From UBA1426 sp052034085 (lineage in GTDB: Bacteria; Bacillota; Clostridia; Peptostreptococcales; Anaerovoracaceae): DNA of 62,626 bases. The stretch spans positions 1-62,626 of the forward strand of contig JBPOJA010000016.1 in the NCBI GenBank assembly GCA_052034085.1, read 5' to 3'. Both the position numbers and the translations under genes were made by a program. The notes beneath the pieces are model-generated. The model had not been told where the DNA came from, made no database searches, and saw nothing but the letters and a program-made list of their open reading frames with translations. Below are positions 52,559 through 61,770 of the stretch, one piece after another; positions within the stretch are counted from its first letter, which is position 1, and every line of letters starts with the position of its first letter.

Positions 52559-52885
52559 ATGAATTACACTCTAACGTTAGGCGATTTAGGCTACATTGCC
52601 ATTGGCCTGGCCCTGTTGGTACTGCTGATTTATTTAATCGTTCTCGTGAAGAATCTGATCCCTTCCGTAAAGATTCTCAGGAACATTCTTGAAGATGTAG
52701 AGGAAATCACGGACACTGCATCTGCCGGCGTAACTGAAGCCCAGAAAATTGTATCCGATATCGGCACATCTCTGTCCGCAGTTTCAAGTACGTTAAAAGG
52801 CAAGGACGGCACTCTGCAGAATCTTTCATCCTTAATTAAGTCAGTGGTTTCTGCAGTGGGGCTGATAAAAGGCAAGAAATCCTGA
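52559..52885 (+). CDS. Small membrane protein, DUF948-like
   Basis: 108 residues: one N-terminal membrane helix (about 10-32) and a cytosolic helical/coiled-coil part with repeated hydrophobic spacing (ILRNILEDVEEITDTASAGVTEAQKI). Shape agrees with the YtxG/DUF948 group; function unknown. AAGAAGGTG before the ATG; 13 bases after murA. Confidence 0.7.
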   Translation: MNYTLTLGDLGYIAIGLALLVLLIYLIVLVKNLIPSVKILRNILEDVEEITDTASAGVTEAQKIVSDIGTSLSAVSSTLKGKDGTLQNLSSLIKSVVSAVGLIKGKKS

Positions 52886-52891
52886 CTTTCC

Positions 52892-52920
52892 TTGACTAAT
52901 AATGTCAAAAGATGTAATAT
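52892..52920 (+). promoter_or_regulatory. Promoter of the AbrB-like gene
   Basis: TTGACT (52892-52897), 17-base spacer, TAATAT (52915-52920), 49 bases before the ATG. Confidence 0.6.
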
Positions 52921-52969
52921 ACTCATGACGGATTTTATGCTGTCATAGACTATTAAGGGGGAAATTATA

Positions 52970-53212
52970 ATGAAAGCAACCGGCATTGTGCGGAAAGTTG
53001 ATGAGCTGGGCAGGATAGTACTTCCTATAGAGCTCAGGAGGTCTTTGGATATTGAAATAAAGGATCCCGTGGAAATATATGTAGATGGTGACTATATCCT
53101 TCTCAGGAAATATGAGCCTGCCTGTGTTTTTTGCGGAAATGCAAAAAATATAAGAAGAATTAAAGACAAAAATGTCTGCGAGGACTGCATTAAGGAAATG
53201 CAGAATCTCTAA
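52970..53212 (+). CDS. AbrB/SpoVT-type transition-state regulator with zinc ribbon
   Basis: 80 residues. N-terminal swapped-hairpin DNA-binding domain (MKATGIVRKVDELGRIVLPIELRRSL ... DYILLRKYE), then a short domain with CVFCG and CEDC (about 52-56, 73-76) that should bind zinc. Close to AbrB of B. subtilis, a repressor of post-exponential genes. GGGGGAAA before the ATG. Own promoter and terminator. Confidence 0.93.
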   Translation: MKATGIVRKVDELGRIVLPIELRRSLDIEIKDPVEIYVDGDYILLRKYEPACVFCGNAKNIRRIKDKNVCEDCIKEMQNL

Positions 53213-53224
53213 AAGAAATTTTTT

Positions 53225-53252
53225 AAGCCTGCCATGTGGGCAGGCTTTTTTT
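53225..53252. terminator. Bidirectional terminator between the AbrB-like gene and ricT
   Basis: Stem AAGCCTGCC / GGCAGGCTT (53225-53233, 53239-53247) with loop ATGTG, then a T run on the plus strand; the convergent ricT gene ends 8 bases further. Confidence 0.85.
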
Positions 53253-53260
53253 GCTTTTTT

Positions 53261-54178
53261 TCAATCATCAAGAATATCTTTTATTTCTTTCAACAATTCT
53301 TCATCTATGGCTTCTTCTTTCGGGGCACTGCTTTTACTCCCTCCCAGGCGAACTATTTCCTCTTTCGGATAAACTTCCATATCCGAAGATAATTTTATTT
53401 CCCCGTTTCCATCGCTATCCGAAATTATATGCCGCACTCTTACCCTGCCCTTGAAAATATCACTATCGACGACTACGGCATTTCCTTCCGGGGTCCTTAC
53501 TTTTTCCCCCGGGTCAGGAATTCCCTGCTTCAGATCGCAATATACATCATTTTCATATTTCAGACAGCACATCAGCCTGCCGCAAATTCCGGAAATTTTA
53601 CTGGGGTTCAAAGAAAGATTTTGGATTTTAGCCATCTTTATGGATACGGGTTCAAAATCTTCCAGCCAGGTATTGCAACAAAGACTTTTACCGCAGCTGC
53701 CAATACCACCAAGAAGTTTTGCCTCATCCCTCACCCCTATCTGTCTCAGTTCAATGCGCATTTTGAAGACTCCGGCAAGATCCTTGACAAGCTCCCTGAA
53801 ATCCACCCTTCCGTCTGAAGTAAAATAGAAGATAATCTTGCTGTTATCAAATGTGTGCTCGACATCAACCAGCCTCATTGCAAGATTATGCTTTTCTATC
53901 TTTTCCTGACATAAGGCCATATCTTTTTCTTTTTTGGCTAGGTTTTCCAGATAATGTGCTTTATCCTCCGGTGTTGCCAGCCTGATTATTTTCTTGAGTG
54001 GAGGGATTATATCTTTTTCCTGAACTTCAGTAATATCATCAAACAACATGCCAAATTCAAGGCCTCTTGCAGTTTCCACGATTACCTCGTCTCCTTTTTT
54101 TACCTGAAAACCATTGGGATCAAAGTAATATGTTTTTCCTGCTTTTTTAAATCTCACACCTGCAACTTTTATCATCAA
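53261..54178 (-). CDS. ricT: RicT (PSP1/YaaT) regulatory iron-sulfur protein
   Basis: 305 residues with the PSP1 domain. Cysteine motifs GSCGKSLCCNTWL (about 157-169) and ICGRLMCCLKYE (about 199-210) match the Fe-S ligands of the RicAFT complex, which affects RNase Y-dependent RNA maturation. Overlaps the holB stop by 4 bases, as in B. subtilis-like tmk-holB-ricT order. Confidence 0.93.
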   Translation of the reverse strand: MMIKVAGVRFKKAGKTYYFDPNGFQVKKGDEVIVETARGLEFGMLFDDITEVQEKDIIPPLKKIIRLATPEDKAHYLENLAKKEKDMALCQEKIEKHNLAMRLVDVEHTFDNSKIIFYFTSDGRVDFRELVKDLAGVFKMRIELRQIGVRDEAKLLGGIGSCGKSLCCNTWLEDFEPVSIKMAKIQNLSLNPSKISGICGRLMCCLKYENDVYCDLKQGIPDPGEKVRTPEGNAVVVDSDIFKGRVRVRHIISDSDGNGEIKLSSDMEVYPKEEIVRLGGSKSSAPKEEAIDEELLKEIKDILDD

Positions 54179-54852
54179 GAGTTCTCCTCCAGTATTTTCA
54201 CTATCATATTTTTTAAAGCAAAATCCTGCTTTATATGTCTTTTAATATCGTTTTCTGCGTCTTCTATAATGCTGATTATTCTGTGAGCTTCTTCATATTT
54301 CCCCGTTTTAAATAAAATCTCCTTAAGGGCCAGTTTTAAATCATCGGCAAACTTCATGGCCTCCATTCTGTCGGCTCCGGCTTCTTTTAATACTTCTGAA
54401 AAATGGAAATAAGGCTTTTTGTCTACCAGGTCCTTTGCTGTCGCCATTCCCGATTCCGATATTTCGTTTGTGCTATTGCCGTCTTCCAGCTTGTAAATCA
54501 CGCATCGTGATCTGACGGTAGGCAGCAGATTCTCCTCATTTGAAGTGAGAAGTATTATCAGAACCTTCCCTGCAGGTTCCTCCAGGGTCTTCAAAAGCCT
54601 GTTTTGGGCCCTTTCCGTCATAGTATCAGCATTATCGATCACGGCCACATTCATATCACCTGTTAGCGGTTTATAGCTCAATCTTTCCAGCAGTTCTTCT
54701 ATAACCTTATCTTTTACGCTGCGGCCATCGGATTCAATCCAGTAAATGTTCTCCCTGAAGGGAGTGCTTTCTTCAGCCAGCAAACGCGCCTGCTGCCTGT
54801 TATATTCAGGGTTTCTGCCCACCAGCATAACGGCATGGGTTCCCACTTTCAC
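54175..54852 (-). CDS. holB: DNA polymerase III delta'-like subunit, shortened
   Basis: 225 residues, versus about 330 for typical delta'. The AAA+ core is recognisable (NVAVIDNADTMTERAQNRLLKTLEEP, LLTSNEENLLPTVRSRC), but the N-terminal P-loop region reads VGRNPEYNRQQA instead of GPxGxGK, the zinc cysteines are missing and the C-terminal collar part is short. Delta' is normally ATPase-inactive, so clamp loading may persist. Start overlaps the tmk stop by 4 bases. Confidence 0.88.
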   Translation of the reverse strand: MKVGTHAVMLVGRNPEYNRQQARLLAEESTPFRENIYWIESDGRSVKDKVIEELLERLSYKPLTGDMNVAVIDNADTMTERAQNRLLKTLEEPAGKVLIILLTSNEENLLPTVRSRCVIYKLEDGNSTNEISESGMATAKDLVDKKPYFHFSEVLKEAGADRMEAMKFADDLKLALKEILFKTGKYEEAHRIISIIEDAENDIKRHIKQDFALKNMIVKILEENS

Positions 54853-55484
54853 TTTACAAAACCTTTCTGTTTCAGAAATTCCATGGCCTTGTCCAAAATA
54901 TCTGCTTCAACTTTTGAAATTGTGTCTGAGCCGTCAATAACCACCATCCTCTGCCTGTTGTTCTTAAGCAAATTCATATAGCCCTCATAAACTGCACGGT
55001 GGTATTCAAGTTCCTCTCTCTCCAGTCTGTCAAGCGCCTGATGGCTGATTCTTTCCTTTCCTATGTATGGATCAACCAGGAGCAAAAAGGTAAGATCCGG
55101 AACCAGCCCGTCTACAGCTATTTCATTAATTATTCTCACCCTGTCACCCAGCTTTCTGCCAAAACCCTGATATGCTATTGAAGAGTCCATAAACCTGTCA
55201 CACAGTACAATTTTCCCTTCATCTAAAGCCGGTTTGATTGTCTGGGCCACATGCTGAGCCCTTGAAGCTGCATACAAAAGCGCCTCTGTCAAATCTGACA
55301 TTTCTTCATGCACAGGGTCCAGTATCAGATCCCTGATTTTTTCCCCTATGAAAGTTCCTCCCGGCTCTCTGGTAAGAAATATTGGCAGGCTCAACTTTTC
55401 CAGATTATTCCTCAGCCTGACAATCTGTGTACTTTTCCCTGATCCGTCCGGACCTTCAAAGCTTATAAACAAGCCTTTTTTCAT
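54849..55484 (-). CDS. tmk: Thymidylate kinase
   Basis: 211 residues; dTMP to dTDP. P-loop FEGPDGSGKST (about 8-18), TREPGGT, and LCDRFMDSSIAYQGFGR (the DR motif) are present. Its ATG overlaps the stop of a small upstream ORF. Confidence 0.96.
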   Translation of the reverse strand: MKKGLFISFEGPDGSGKSTQIVRLRNNLEKLSLPIFLTREPGGTFIGEKIRDLILDPVHEEMSDLTEALLYAASRAQHVAQTIKPALDEGKIVLCDRFMDSSIAYQGFGRKLGDRVRIINEIAVDGLVPDLTFLLLVDPYIGKERISHQALDRLEREELEYHRAVYEGYMNLLKNNRQRMVVIDGSDTISKVEADILDKAMEFLKQKGFVK

Positions 55485-55609
55485 CTGTCTCTCCTTGATT
55501 TTCTTATCAGCTCATCCATCAGATTTCCCGTCAGGTTAAAGGCCAAAGCCAAAACCGGAACAACCAGCAATACTGTAAATATTATTTTCAATGTGGTCAT
55601 AATGTCCAT
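55481..55609 (-). CDS. Small membrane peptide upstream of tmk
   Basis: Too short for usual ORF lists: 42 codons from ATG 55609 (or 39 from ATG 55600). Translation MDIMTTLKIIFTVLLVVPVL, then ALAFNLTGNLMDELIRKSRR and a short basic end. One membrane helix, basic C-terminus. The stop overlaps the tmk ATG (ATGA), a strong sign of translational coupling. No clear SD; the start is 4 bases after the MFS stop. Could be a real small protein or a coupling leader. Confidence 0.55.
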   Translation of the reverse strand: MDIMTTLKIIFTVLLVVPVLALAFNLTGNLMDELIRKSRRDR

Positions 55610-55612
55610 TCA

Positions 55613-56812
55613 TCATGCCCCGATTTCATTTTTATTATAATTAATGCGCAAAATCAGCACAGCTGCCAATATGCTCAAGGGTAACAAAAGCAAGCCTGCT
55701 TTGCTGTAGTTGTTCCCCATAGCTATGGCAAGCTTTCCAAATCCAAAGCTTGCAAGGAACATCCCTGAGTTTTGAAAGAGCACTACAATACTGTTGCTTT
55801 TTGCCAGCAGGCGCCCGTCAGGCACCAGTTTCCCCATGGACGAAAAAACCAGAGGCGGTGAAGCTGCGCCTATCAGCCCCAGTATGAAGGCTCCCGTCAT
55901 AACGGTTCCCGATGATATGGAAAACATCATCCATGCGCCTATTCCACTGCATAATACCGCGATTGAATAAAGCCATTTGTGGCCCACTTTATCGGCCAAT
56001 CTTCCGAAAAGCGGCGAACTTATCAGGGATAAAATCATAGGTAAAGAGGCAATGAATGCCGCACGGTTCAAATCCAGCAGGCCCGTCTTTTCAGCATGAA
56101 TGGGGAAAAAAGTGATCATAGAAAGCAGGTTGAAATTGAAGGTCAAAAATCCGAATGCTCCTATCAAAAGATCCCGATTCCTGAAAGCATCTTTCAAACT
56201 TCCTCCTGCTCCACTCTCTGCTACGAATCTTGTGTGAATCTTATATTCACTTTCAAACCGCATCCAGAATACTCCAACTGCCAGAAGAGTAAATGTCAGA
56301 TATATCAGCCAGACACCTCTCCATCCGATAATCATATCCATAAGCGGTACTGTATTAAATGCAACTATTGAACCGACGGAAATCCATACACCGGCTATAC
56401 CCATCACAAAGCCCACTTTTTGTGGATGGGAGTATTTTACTCCCGCAACGGGTAAAGCGATGCTCATTAACAGAAATCCGAAACCTTCCAGCCCCCTGCT
56501 TGCAAGCAAACTGCCATAAGTCGGAGACAAAGCACCTGCAACTGCCCCCAATCCGACAATTACTGCCGATATCAACAGCACCTTCTTCGTGCTGAATTTT
56601 TCAACGATACCGCCGGCCGGTATTGAGAAAATCAGGCAAACAAGCAGGAATACCGACATCAGCTCAGGCGCCCGTGCCTCAGTTGCTCCCATAGAGCCTG
56701 CCACCTGTACCATAATTGGCGGAACCTTAAACTGATGAATCGCTACTGCCATTCCGATAAGAAGCAGCAGTAGCGCTAATTTCAGGGGATTCTGATATTT
56801 ATTTTCTTCCAA
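55613..56812 (-). CDS. MFS transporter
   Basis: 399 residues, about 12 membrane helices, major facilitator superfamily; GRLADKVGHKW (about 267-277) is the loop 8-9 type motif. Substrate unknown. It starts 4 bases after the tryptophanase stop, so tryptophan, indole or a related compound is a reasonable guess. Confidence 0.88.
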   Translation of the reverse strand: MEENKYQNPLKLALLLLLIGMAVAIHQFKVPPIMVQVAGSMGATEARAPELMSVFLLVCLIFSIPAGGIVEKFSTKKVLLISAVIVGLGAVAGALSPTYGSLLASRGLEGFGFLLMSIALPVAGVKYSHPQKVGFVMGIAGVWISVGSIVAFNTVPLMDMIIGWRGVWLIYLTFTLLAVGVFWMRFESEYKIHTRFVAESGAGGSLKDAFRNRDLLIGAFGFLTFNFNLLSMITFFPIHAEKTGLLDLNRAAFIASLPMILSLISSPLFGRLADKVGHKWLYSIAVLCSGIGAWMMFSISSGTVMTGAFILGLIGAASPPLVFSSMGKLVPDGRLLAKSNSIVVLFQNSGMFLASFGFGKLAIAMGNNYSKAGLLLLPLSILAAVLILRINYNKNEIGA

Positions 56813-56816
56813 ACTT

Positions 56817-58208
56817 TTATCCTTCCTTCAAAGGCACAAGATGAGCCTGGAAGTGTCTGAGTATGGGAGGTTCCCAGGTAATTCTGTATCCGCTTATGCT
56901 GTCTGCCCTCTTCTTTATTTCAGCCAGTGCTTCAACGATAATATCAAGATGAGCCTGGGTGTATACCCTTCTGGGTATGGCAAACCTTGTGAATTCAAAC
57001 TGGGATTTGAGCTGCTCACCTGTATCAGGATCGTTACCCAGCATATAAGAACCGATATCACAGGTCCTTATTCCTGCCTCTTTATAAAGTTCAACTGCCA
57101 GGGTGTGGGCGGGAAATTCATAGTATGGTATGTGAGGCAACAAATCGGCGGCATCAATGAAAATACCATGGCCTCCTACCGGCGACTGATATGCAATCCC
57201 AACCTCATCAAGGCCTGCTGCAATATACTCGCTCTGACCGATTCTATAGCGCAGATAATCTTCATCCATGCCCTCATACAATCCGATGGCCAGTGCTTCC
57301 ATATCCCTGCCGGTAAGTCCGCCATAAGATGTAAATCCTTCGAAGGAAATACAACTTGCTTTGACCGGCAGAATCAAGGGCGAATTTTCATCCTTAATAC
57401 CTATCAGGCCACCCATATTTGCAAGACCGTCTTTCTTGGCAGACATGGTAAATGTATCCGCATAGGAGAACATTTCCCTTGTAATTTCCAGGATGGATGA
57501 GTTTTTAAATTCTTCTTCCCTTTGCTTTATGAAAAAAGCGTTTTCGGAAAATCTTGCCGCATCAATATTCAGCAAGATACCATATTTTTTACATACCGCC
57601 GCTGTATCCCTCATATTCTGGACGGATACAGGCTGACCCCCGGCGGAGTTGTTGGTAATGGTCATTACCACCATAGGCACTTTTTCCGGCCCAAGCTCTT
57701 TAATCAGCTCCTCCAGCTTTGCCACATCCATGTTGCCTTTAAAATCAGCCTTTACTTTGGGGTCCCTGGCCTCGGGTACGACGCAGTCAATGGCTCTTGC
57801 TCCTGCAATCTCCACATGTGCTCTTGTTGTATCAAAAAACATATTGGAAATAGAATATTTCCCCGGTCCCAGTACATTACCGAAAAGGACTTTTTCTGCG
57901 GCCCTTCCCTGGTGTACCGGCTGGATATAGCTGTAATTGAAGATATCCTGACCGGCTTTGACGAGTCTGATCGAGCTCCTCGAACCTGCATAAGCTTCAT
58001 CCCCCATCATTATGCCTGACCACATTTTATCGCTCATGGCATTGGTTCCGCTGTCAGTCAGCATGTCAATATAGCAGTCCTCTCCTGCCAGATTAAACAT
58101 ATTGAAGCGGGCATTTCTGATTTTTTCTTCCCTCTCCTCCCTCTTCAGCATCTTAATCGGTTCTACCATTTTGATGCGGAATGGTTCCGCCACATACTTC
58201 CTTGCCAT
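56817..58208 (-). CDS. tnaA: Tryptophanase
   Basis: 463 residues of the beta-eliminating lyase family (PLP). Splits tryptophan to indole, pyruvate and ammonia. LLDSGTNAMSD-type LTDSGTNAMSD, GDEAYAGSRS, TITNNSAGGQPVS, the PLP-lysine in MSAKKDG and IPRRVYTQAH agree with both tryptophanase and tyrosine phenol-lyase. The residue equal to Arg381 of phenol-lyase is Ile here (CDIGS), as in tryptophanase, which decides the call. No TnaC-like leader: fprA is only 17 bases upstream. Confidence 0.88.
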   Translation of the reverse strand: MARKYVAEPFRIKMVEPIKMLKREEREEKIRNARFNMFNLAGEDCYIDMLTDSGTNAMSDKMWSGIMMGDEAYAGSRSSIRLVKAGQDIFNYSYIQPVHQGRAAEKVLFGNVLGPGKYSISNMFFDTTRAHVEIAGARAIDCVVPEARDPKVKADFKGNMDVAKLEELIKELGPEKVPMVVMTITNNSAGGQPVSVQNMRDTAAVCKKYGILLNIDAARFSENAFFIKQREEEFKNSSILEITREMFSYADTFTMSAKKDGLANMGGLIGIKDENSPLILPVKASCISFEGFTSYGGLTGRDMEALAIGLYEGMDEDYLRYRIGQSEYIAAGLDEVGIAYQSPVGGHGIFIDAADLLPHIPYYEFPAHTLAVELYKEAGIRTCDIGSYMLGNDPDTGEQLKSQFEFTRFAIPRRVYTQAHLDIIVEALAEIKKRADSISGYRITWEPPILRHFQAHLVPLKEG

Positions 58209-58225
58209 TTTTTTCTCCTCCTGAT

Positions 58226-59413
58226 TTAAGCTCTGGCTATTTCTTTGCCCATCTCAAAAGCTGCCTTTTTGGCATCTTCATCGGGGGTCCACTGGTGTCT
58301 TAATCCTTCACTGATGACCTCGAAACCTGCATCTTCCATCAATCCGTTTATTACTTTAACACTTTCACCGCTCCAGCCGAAGCATCCAAAAGCAGCCGCT
58401 TTCTTTCCTTTAAATTTCAAGCCTTTCATGTGGTAGATAATGAAAGCAACTGTGGGAAGGACGCTGTTTCCGATGGTGGGAGAACCCATCACAACCGTTT
58501 TGGATTTAAAGGTTTCAGTCATTATATCGTTTGCATCGCTTTTGGGTATGTTGAAAAGCTTGACCACAACATTTTTGTCAACCTCCTGTATTCCCATAGC
58601 TATGTGTTCGGCCAGAGTCTTTGTTCCATTCCACATGGTATCATAGATGATTGTAATTTGATTCTCCTGATAGTCATTGGCCCACTGAGCATAAGCATCA
58701 ACAATCTGCATAGGGTTGTCCCTCCAGATTACACCGTGGCTGGTTGCTATCATTTCAATCGGGAGGTTAAGCCCTATAACTTCATCCAGTTTTTTTCTGA
58801 GCATGGGATTGAACGGGTTAATAATATTTGCGAAATACTTCATGGACTCGTTGAACAAATCACACTGATCCACCAGGTCGTTAAACAGCATTTCAGTTGC
58901 CAGATGCTGGCCGAAAGCATCATTGCTGAAAAGTATATTATCACCGATCATATATGTAGCCATGCTGTCAGGCCAGTGCAACATTGTCATTTCAACAAAA
59001 ATCAGCTCTTTTCCATTGCCTATGTCCAGCTTGTCACCGGTTTTAACCACCCTGAAATCCCAGTCCTTATGATACTGGCCTTTTAGTGACTTAACCCCGT
59101 TGGCAGTGCAGTAAATCGGCGTATCCGGAATCAGTTCCATGAGTTTGGGCAGAGCACCACTGTGGTCCACCTCTCCGTGATTTGCCACTATGAAATCAAT
59201 TTTGTTCAGGTCTATTTCCTTAGCCAGGTTGTCTACAAATTCATCTGCAAAAGGATCCCACACTGTGTCTATAAGCACAGTTTTCTCTTCCTGTATCAAA
59301 TAAGAATTGTAGGTGGATCCTTTGTGTGTGGAAAACTCATCCCCATGAAACTTTCTGAGTTCCCAGTCCACCTTTCCTACCCAATAGACATTATTTTTAA
59401 CATGCTTTTTCAT
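58226..59413 (-). CDS. fprA: FprA-type flavodiiron protein (O2/NO reductase)
   Basis: 395 residues. Metallo-beta-lactamase-like diiron domain (HGEVDHSG at about 79-86, MLHWPDSM, SNDAFGQH, ATSHGVIW) and C-terminal flavodoxin domain (about 250-395, TIIYDTMWNGTKTLAEHIA). Reduces oxygen to water or NO to N2O, a main defence of anaerobes. GGAGG before the ATG; promoter nearby has an extended -10 (TGGTAGAAT on the minus strand). First gene of the run down to ricT. Confidence 0.95.
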   Translation of the reverse strand: MKKHVKNNVYWVGKVDWELRKFHGDEFSTHKGSTYNSYLIQEEKTVLIDTVWDPFADEFVDNLAKEIDLNKIDFIVANHGEVDHSGALPKLMELIPDTPIYCTANGVKSLKGQYHKDWDFRVVKTGDKLDIGNGKELIFVEMTMLHWPDSMATYMIGDNILFSNDAFGQHLATEMLFNDLVDQCDLFNESMKYFANIINPFNPMLRKKLDEVIGLNLPIEMIATSHGVIWRDNPMQIVDAYAQWANDYQENQITIIYDTMWNGTKTLAEHIAMGIQEVDKNVVVKLFNIPKSDANDIMTETFKSKTVVMGSPTIGNSVLPTVAFIIYHMKGLKFKGKKAAAFGCFGWSGESVKVINGLMEDAGFEVISEGLRHQWTPDEDAKKAAFEMGKEIARA

Positions 59414-59513
59414 TTGTTTACCTCCGCATAAACAATATAACTTTCCTTCGATATTCTACCACAACTTGTTAATTTTTCATACATTAAACCGACATTTTTA
59501 CAATAGGCATAGA

Positions 59514-59539
59514 TAAAAAAGAAGCCCCAAAGAGGCTTC
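59514..59539 (-). terminator. Terminator of the two-component operon
   Basis: Minus strand GAAGCC, loop, GGCTTC and a T7 run (plus 59514-59520 A run). It lies 38 bases after the kinase stop codon. Confidence 0.75.
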
Positions 59540-59576
59540 CTTTAACAGCTTTATCGCAATAAATCATTGTTGAAAT

Positions 59577-61109
59577 CTATATTTTGGGCATCATCACAAC
59601 CGCCTTGAACAGATCACCGTCTATCTTGATTTCAAACCATCCGTTTTGCAAAACAATCAAATCCCTGGCGATTGCAAGACCAAGCCCGCTTCCATCGGTA
59701 GTCCTGGATTCATCTCCCCTTTTAAATCTTTCCAAAAGCTCATCAGGACTTATATTGAGAGCAGTTTTTGACATATTTTTTATTTCCATAACAACCTGGC
59801 CGGGATTTTCGTCTGATCCCTGAATTTCTTTCAAATCAATGTACACCCTGGAACCTTCCTGGGCATATTTAAGTACATTGTTGAAAAGGTTTTCTACTAC
59901 CCTCCAGAGAAGCTGCCCGTCTGCCATTACGGGATAAGTTTCTTTTTCAGCATTAACAATGAAATCCAATTGCGAAACCTCAATCTGTCCCGCCATTTCT
60001 CCCAGCCCCTGTTTAATCAGATGCAGCATATCTACGGTCTCAAGCTTAACCGGAATGGCTCCGCTTGATGCCTTTGCTGCGTCAAACAGATCTTCTGTCA
60101 ATTTTTTCAGCCTCCGGCTTTTCTGATCCAGCACATCCAGGTATTGCGGTGCATTTTCGCTGTCCAGTCCCTCCGTCTTCATGAGATCCACATATGTAAT
60201 TATTGAAGTAAGAGGGGTTTTGAGATCATGCGACACATTGGAAATAAGGTCTGTTTTCAACCTTTGATTTTTCAGTTCATTCTGTATGGCTATATAGGAT
60301 GCCTCAGAAATTTCATTGATATCTGCAGCAAGATTCTCCAGCTCCCCTTTTCCTGACAAAGGAATTTTATATGTCAGATTGCCATTTTTAACTTCCTTTA
60401 CACCGGTTTTTATCTCTTCAAATTTTTTTACCCATTTGGGAGCAAAGACTATGATGAGTATTGCAACTATAGGTGCCAGGGCAACTGTAGCTGACAAAAG
60501 ACAGACCAAGAGGGTCAAGATAACTACTTTTCTCATGAGACTTCCCCCGTGATAAAATGAAGACAAGCCTCTGATGACGGCCGCCCCTATCCGGTAAATA
60601 AAAGACTGGGAAAGGAATCTTTCTCCTTTAAGGTTTCTTACCAAGGACAAGATGAAAGCAAGGCCCACGCCAGCCACCATCAAACCAAGCAAAACGGCTA
60701 TGCCCAATTCTAAAGCCGTCTCCGGATCCAGAATTCCTGTAAATAGGTGAGAAGGATAGTAGAACAGGCTTTTACCCAACATATCCAGGAAAAGATAACC
60801 TCCTCCCACAAATGCCGCAACAACTATTGCCAGAGAAATTTCCGTAAAGACACTATCTATCCGATACCTGGGCCTTAAGCCTTCTTTATCTTTTTTCCCC
60901 GTCACTATTAACAATCTGACAAATGAAATAAAGGTCAGGAGCGCCAGACCTGCCAATATGTAATATATTATAGGTTCCGCATATAACCAGGGTGCAATGT
61001 ATAAGCTTACGGCTACTGTCAATGTGCCTATAAAAAGCGCCACACATAAAAAGAACTCCACTATTTCTGAGGCTTTAAAGCTATTGTAATTTTTCAATTT
61101 TGTATCCAA
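59577..61109 (-). CDS. Sensor histidine kinase with multi-pass membrane region
   Basis: 510 residues, TTG start (GTGGGG shortly before). N-terminal half has about six membrane helices; then a HAMP-like linker (about 235-275), HisKA with the phospho-acceptor in NVSHDLKTPLTSI and HATPase (NLFNNVLKYA, GSGLGLAIA). No clear extracellular sensor domain, so it may sense a membrane signal. Starts inside the regulator gene end (29-base overlap). Confidence 0.92.
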   Translation of the reverse strand: MDTKLKNYNSFKASEIVEFFLCVALFIGTLTVAVSLYIAPWLYAEPIIYYILAGLALLTFISFVRLLIVTGKKDKEGLRPRYRIDSVFTEISLAIVVAAFVGGGYLFLDMLGKSLFYYPSHLFTGILDPETALELGIAVLLGLMVAGVGLAFILSLVRNLKGERFLSQSFIYRIGAAVIRGLSSFYHGGSLMRKVVILTLLVCLLSATVALAPIVAILIIVFAPKWVKKFEEIKTGVKEVKNGNLTYKIPLSGKGELENLAADINEISEASYIAIQNELKNQRLKTDLISNVSHDLKTPLTSIITYVDLMKTEGLDSENAPQYLDVLDQKSRRLKKLTEDLFDAAKASSGAIPVKLETVDMLHLIKQGLGEMAGQIEVSQLDFIVNAEKETYPVMADGQLLWRVVENLFNNVLKYAQEGSRVYIDLKEIQGSDENPGQVVMEIKNMSKTALNISPDELLERFKRGDESRTTDGSGLGLAIARDLIVLQNGWFEIKIDGDLFKAVVMMPKI

Positions 61110-61770
61110 TTCCCCACACCACCTTTAAATATTTAGGCTCTTTCGGGTTGATTTCAATCTTTTCCCTGATTCGCCTGATATGTACTGCCACTGTGTTTTC
61201 CGGATTGTAGGCCACTTCTTCCCAAACGGCTTCGTAAATCTGCTCTATGGAAAAAACCTTGCCCGCATTTTCTGTAAGCAGGCTTAATATTCCGAATTCT
61301 ATTGGAGTCACAGGAATCTGCTCTCCATCCACAAAAACGGTTTTGCCTTCCTCATCAACAACGAGGCCTCCCGATTTGTAAACTTTTGCTTTCTTTTCAA
61401 TGCTGCCCAAATCTATATATCTCCTAAGCTGAGATTTTACCCTGGCAATTAACTCCAGAGGATTAAAGGGTTTTGTGATGTAATCGTCAGCGCCGGCAGA
61501 AAGGCCGGTAATCTTATCATAATCCTCGGATTTCGCCGACAGCATTATAATCGGGATATTTCTTTCTTCTCTGATTTTCATGGTTGCTCTCATTCCGTCA
61601 AGTCCGGGCATCATTACATCCATAATAATGAGATGTATTTCTTCTTTTTTGAGGAGCTCCAGGGCTTCAATTCCGTCGAATGCCTTGAAGGTACTATAGC
61701 CTTCATTTTTTAAGTAAATCTCAATAGCTCCCACTATTTCCCTGTCGTCGTCACAAATCAGAATGTTCAT
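61081..61770 (-). CDS. OmpR-family response regulator
   Basis: 229 residues from ATG 61770, which has AAAGGAG upstream; a longer TTG start lacks one. Receiver domain with DDD at 8-10 and phospho-acceptor Asp in LIIMDVMMPGLDG, then a winged-helix domain (about 125-228, LTPIEFGILSLL-like VTPIEFGILSLL and VHIRRIREKI). Works with the kinase encoded next. Target genes unknown. Upstream is an 18-bp tandem repeat. Confidence 0.94.
   Translation of the reverse strand: MNILICDDDREIVGAIEIYLKNEGYSTFKAFDGIEALELLKKEEIHLIIMDVMMPGLDGMRATMKIREERNIPIIMLSAKSEDYDKITGLSAGADDYITKPFNPLELIARVKSQLRRYIDLGSIEKKAKVYKSGGLVVDEEGKTVFVDGEQIPVTPIEFGILSLLTENAGKVFSIEQIYEAVWEEVAYNPENTVAVHIRRIREKIEINPKEPKYLKVVWGIGYKIEKLQ

Noticed and set aside
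56817..58208. Tyrosine phenol-lyase
   Set aside because: The residue equivalent to the phenol-specific Arg381 is Ile, as in tryptophanase.
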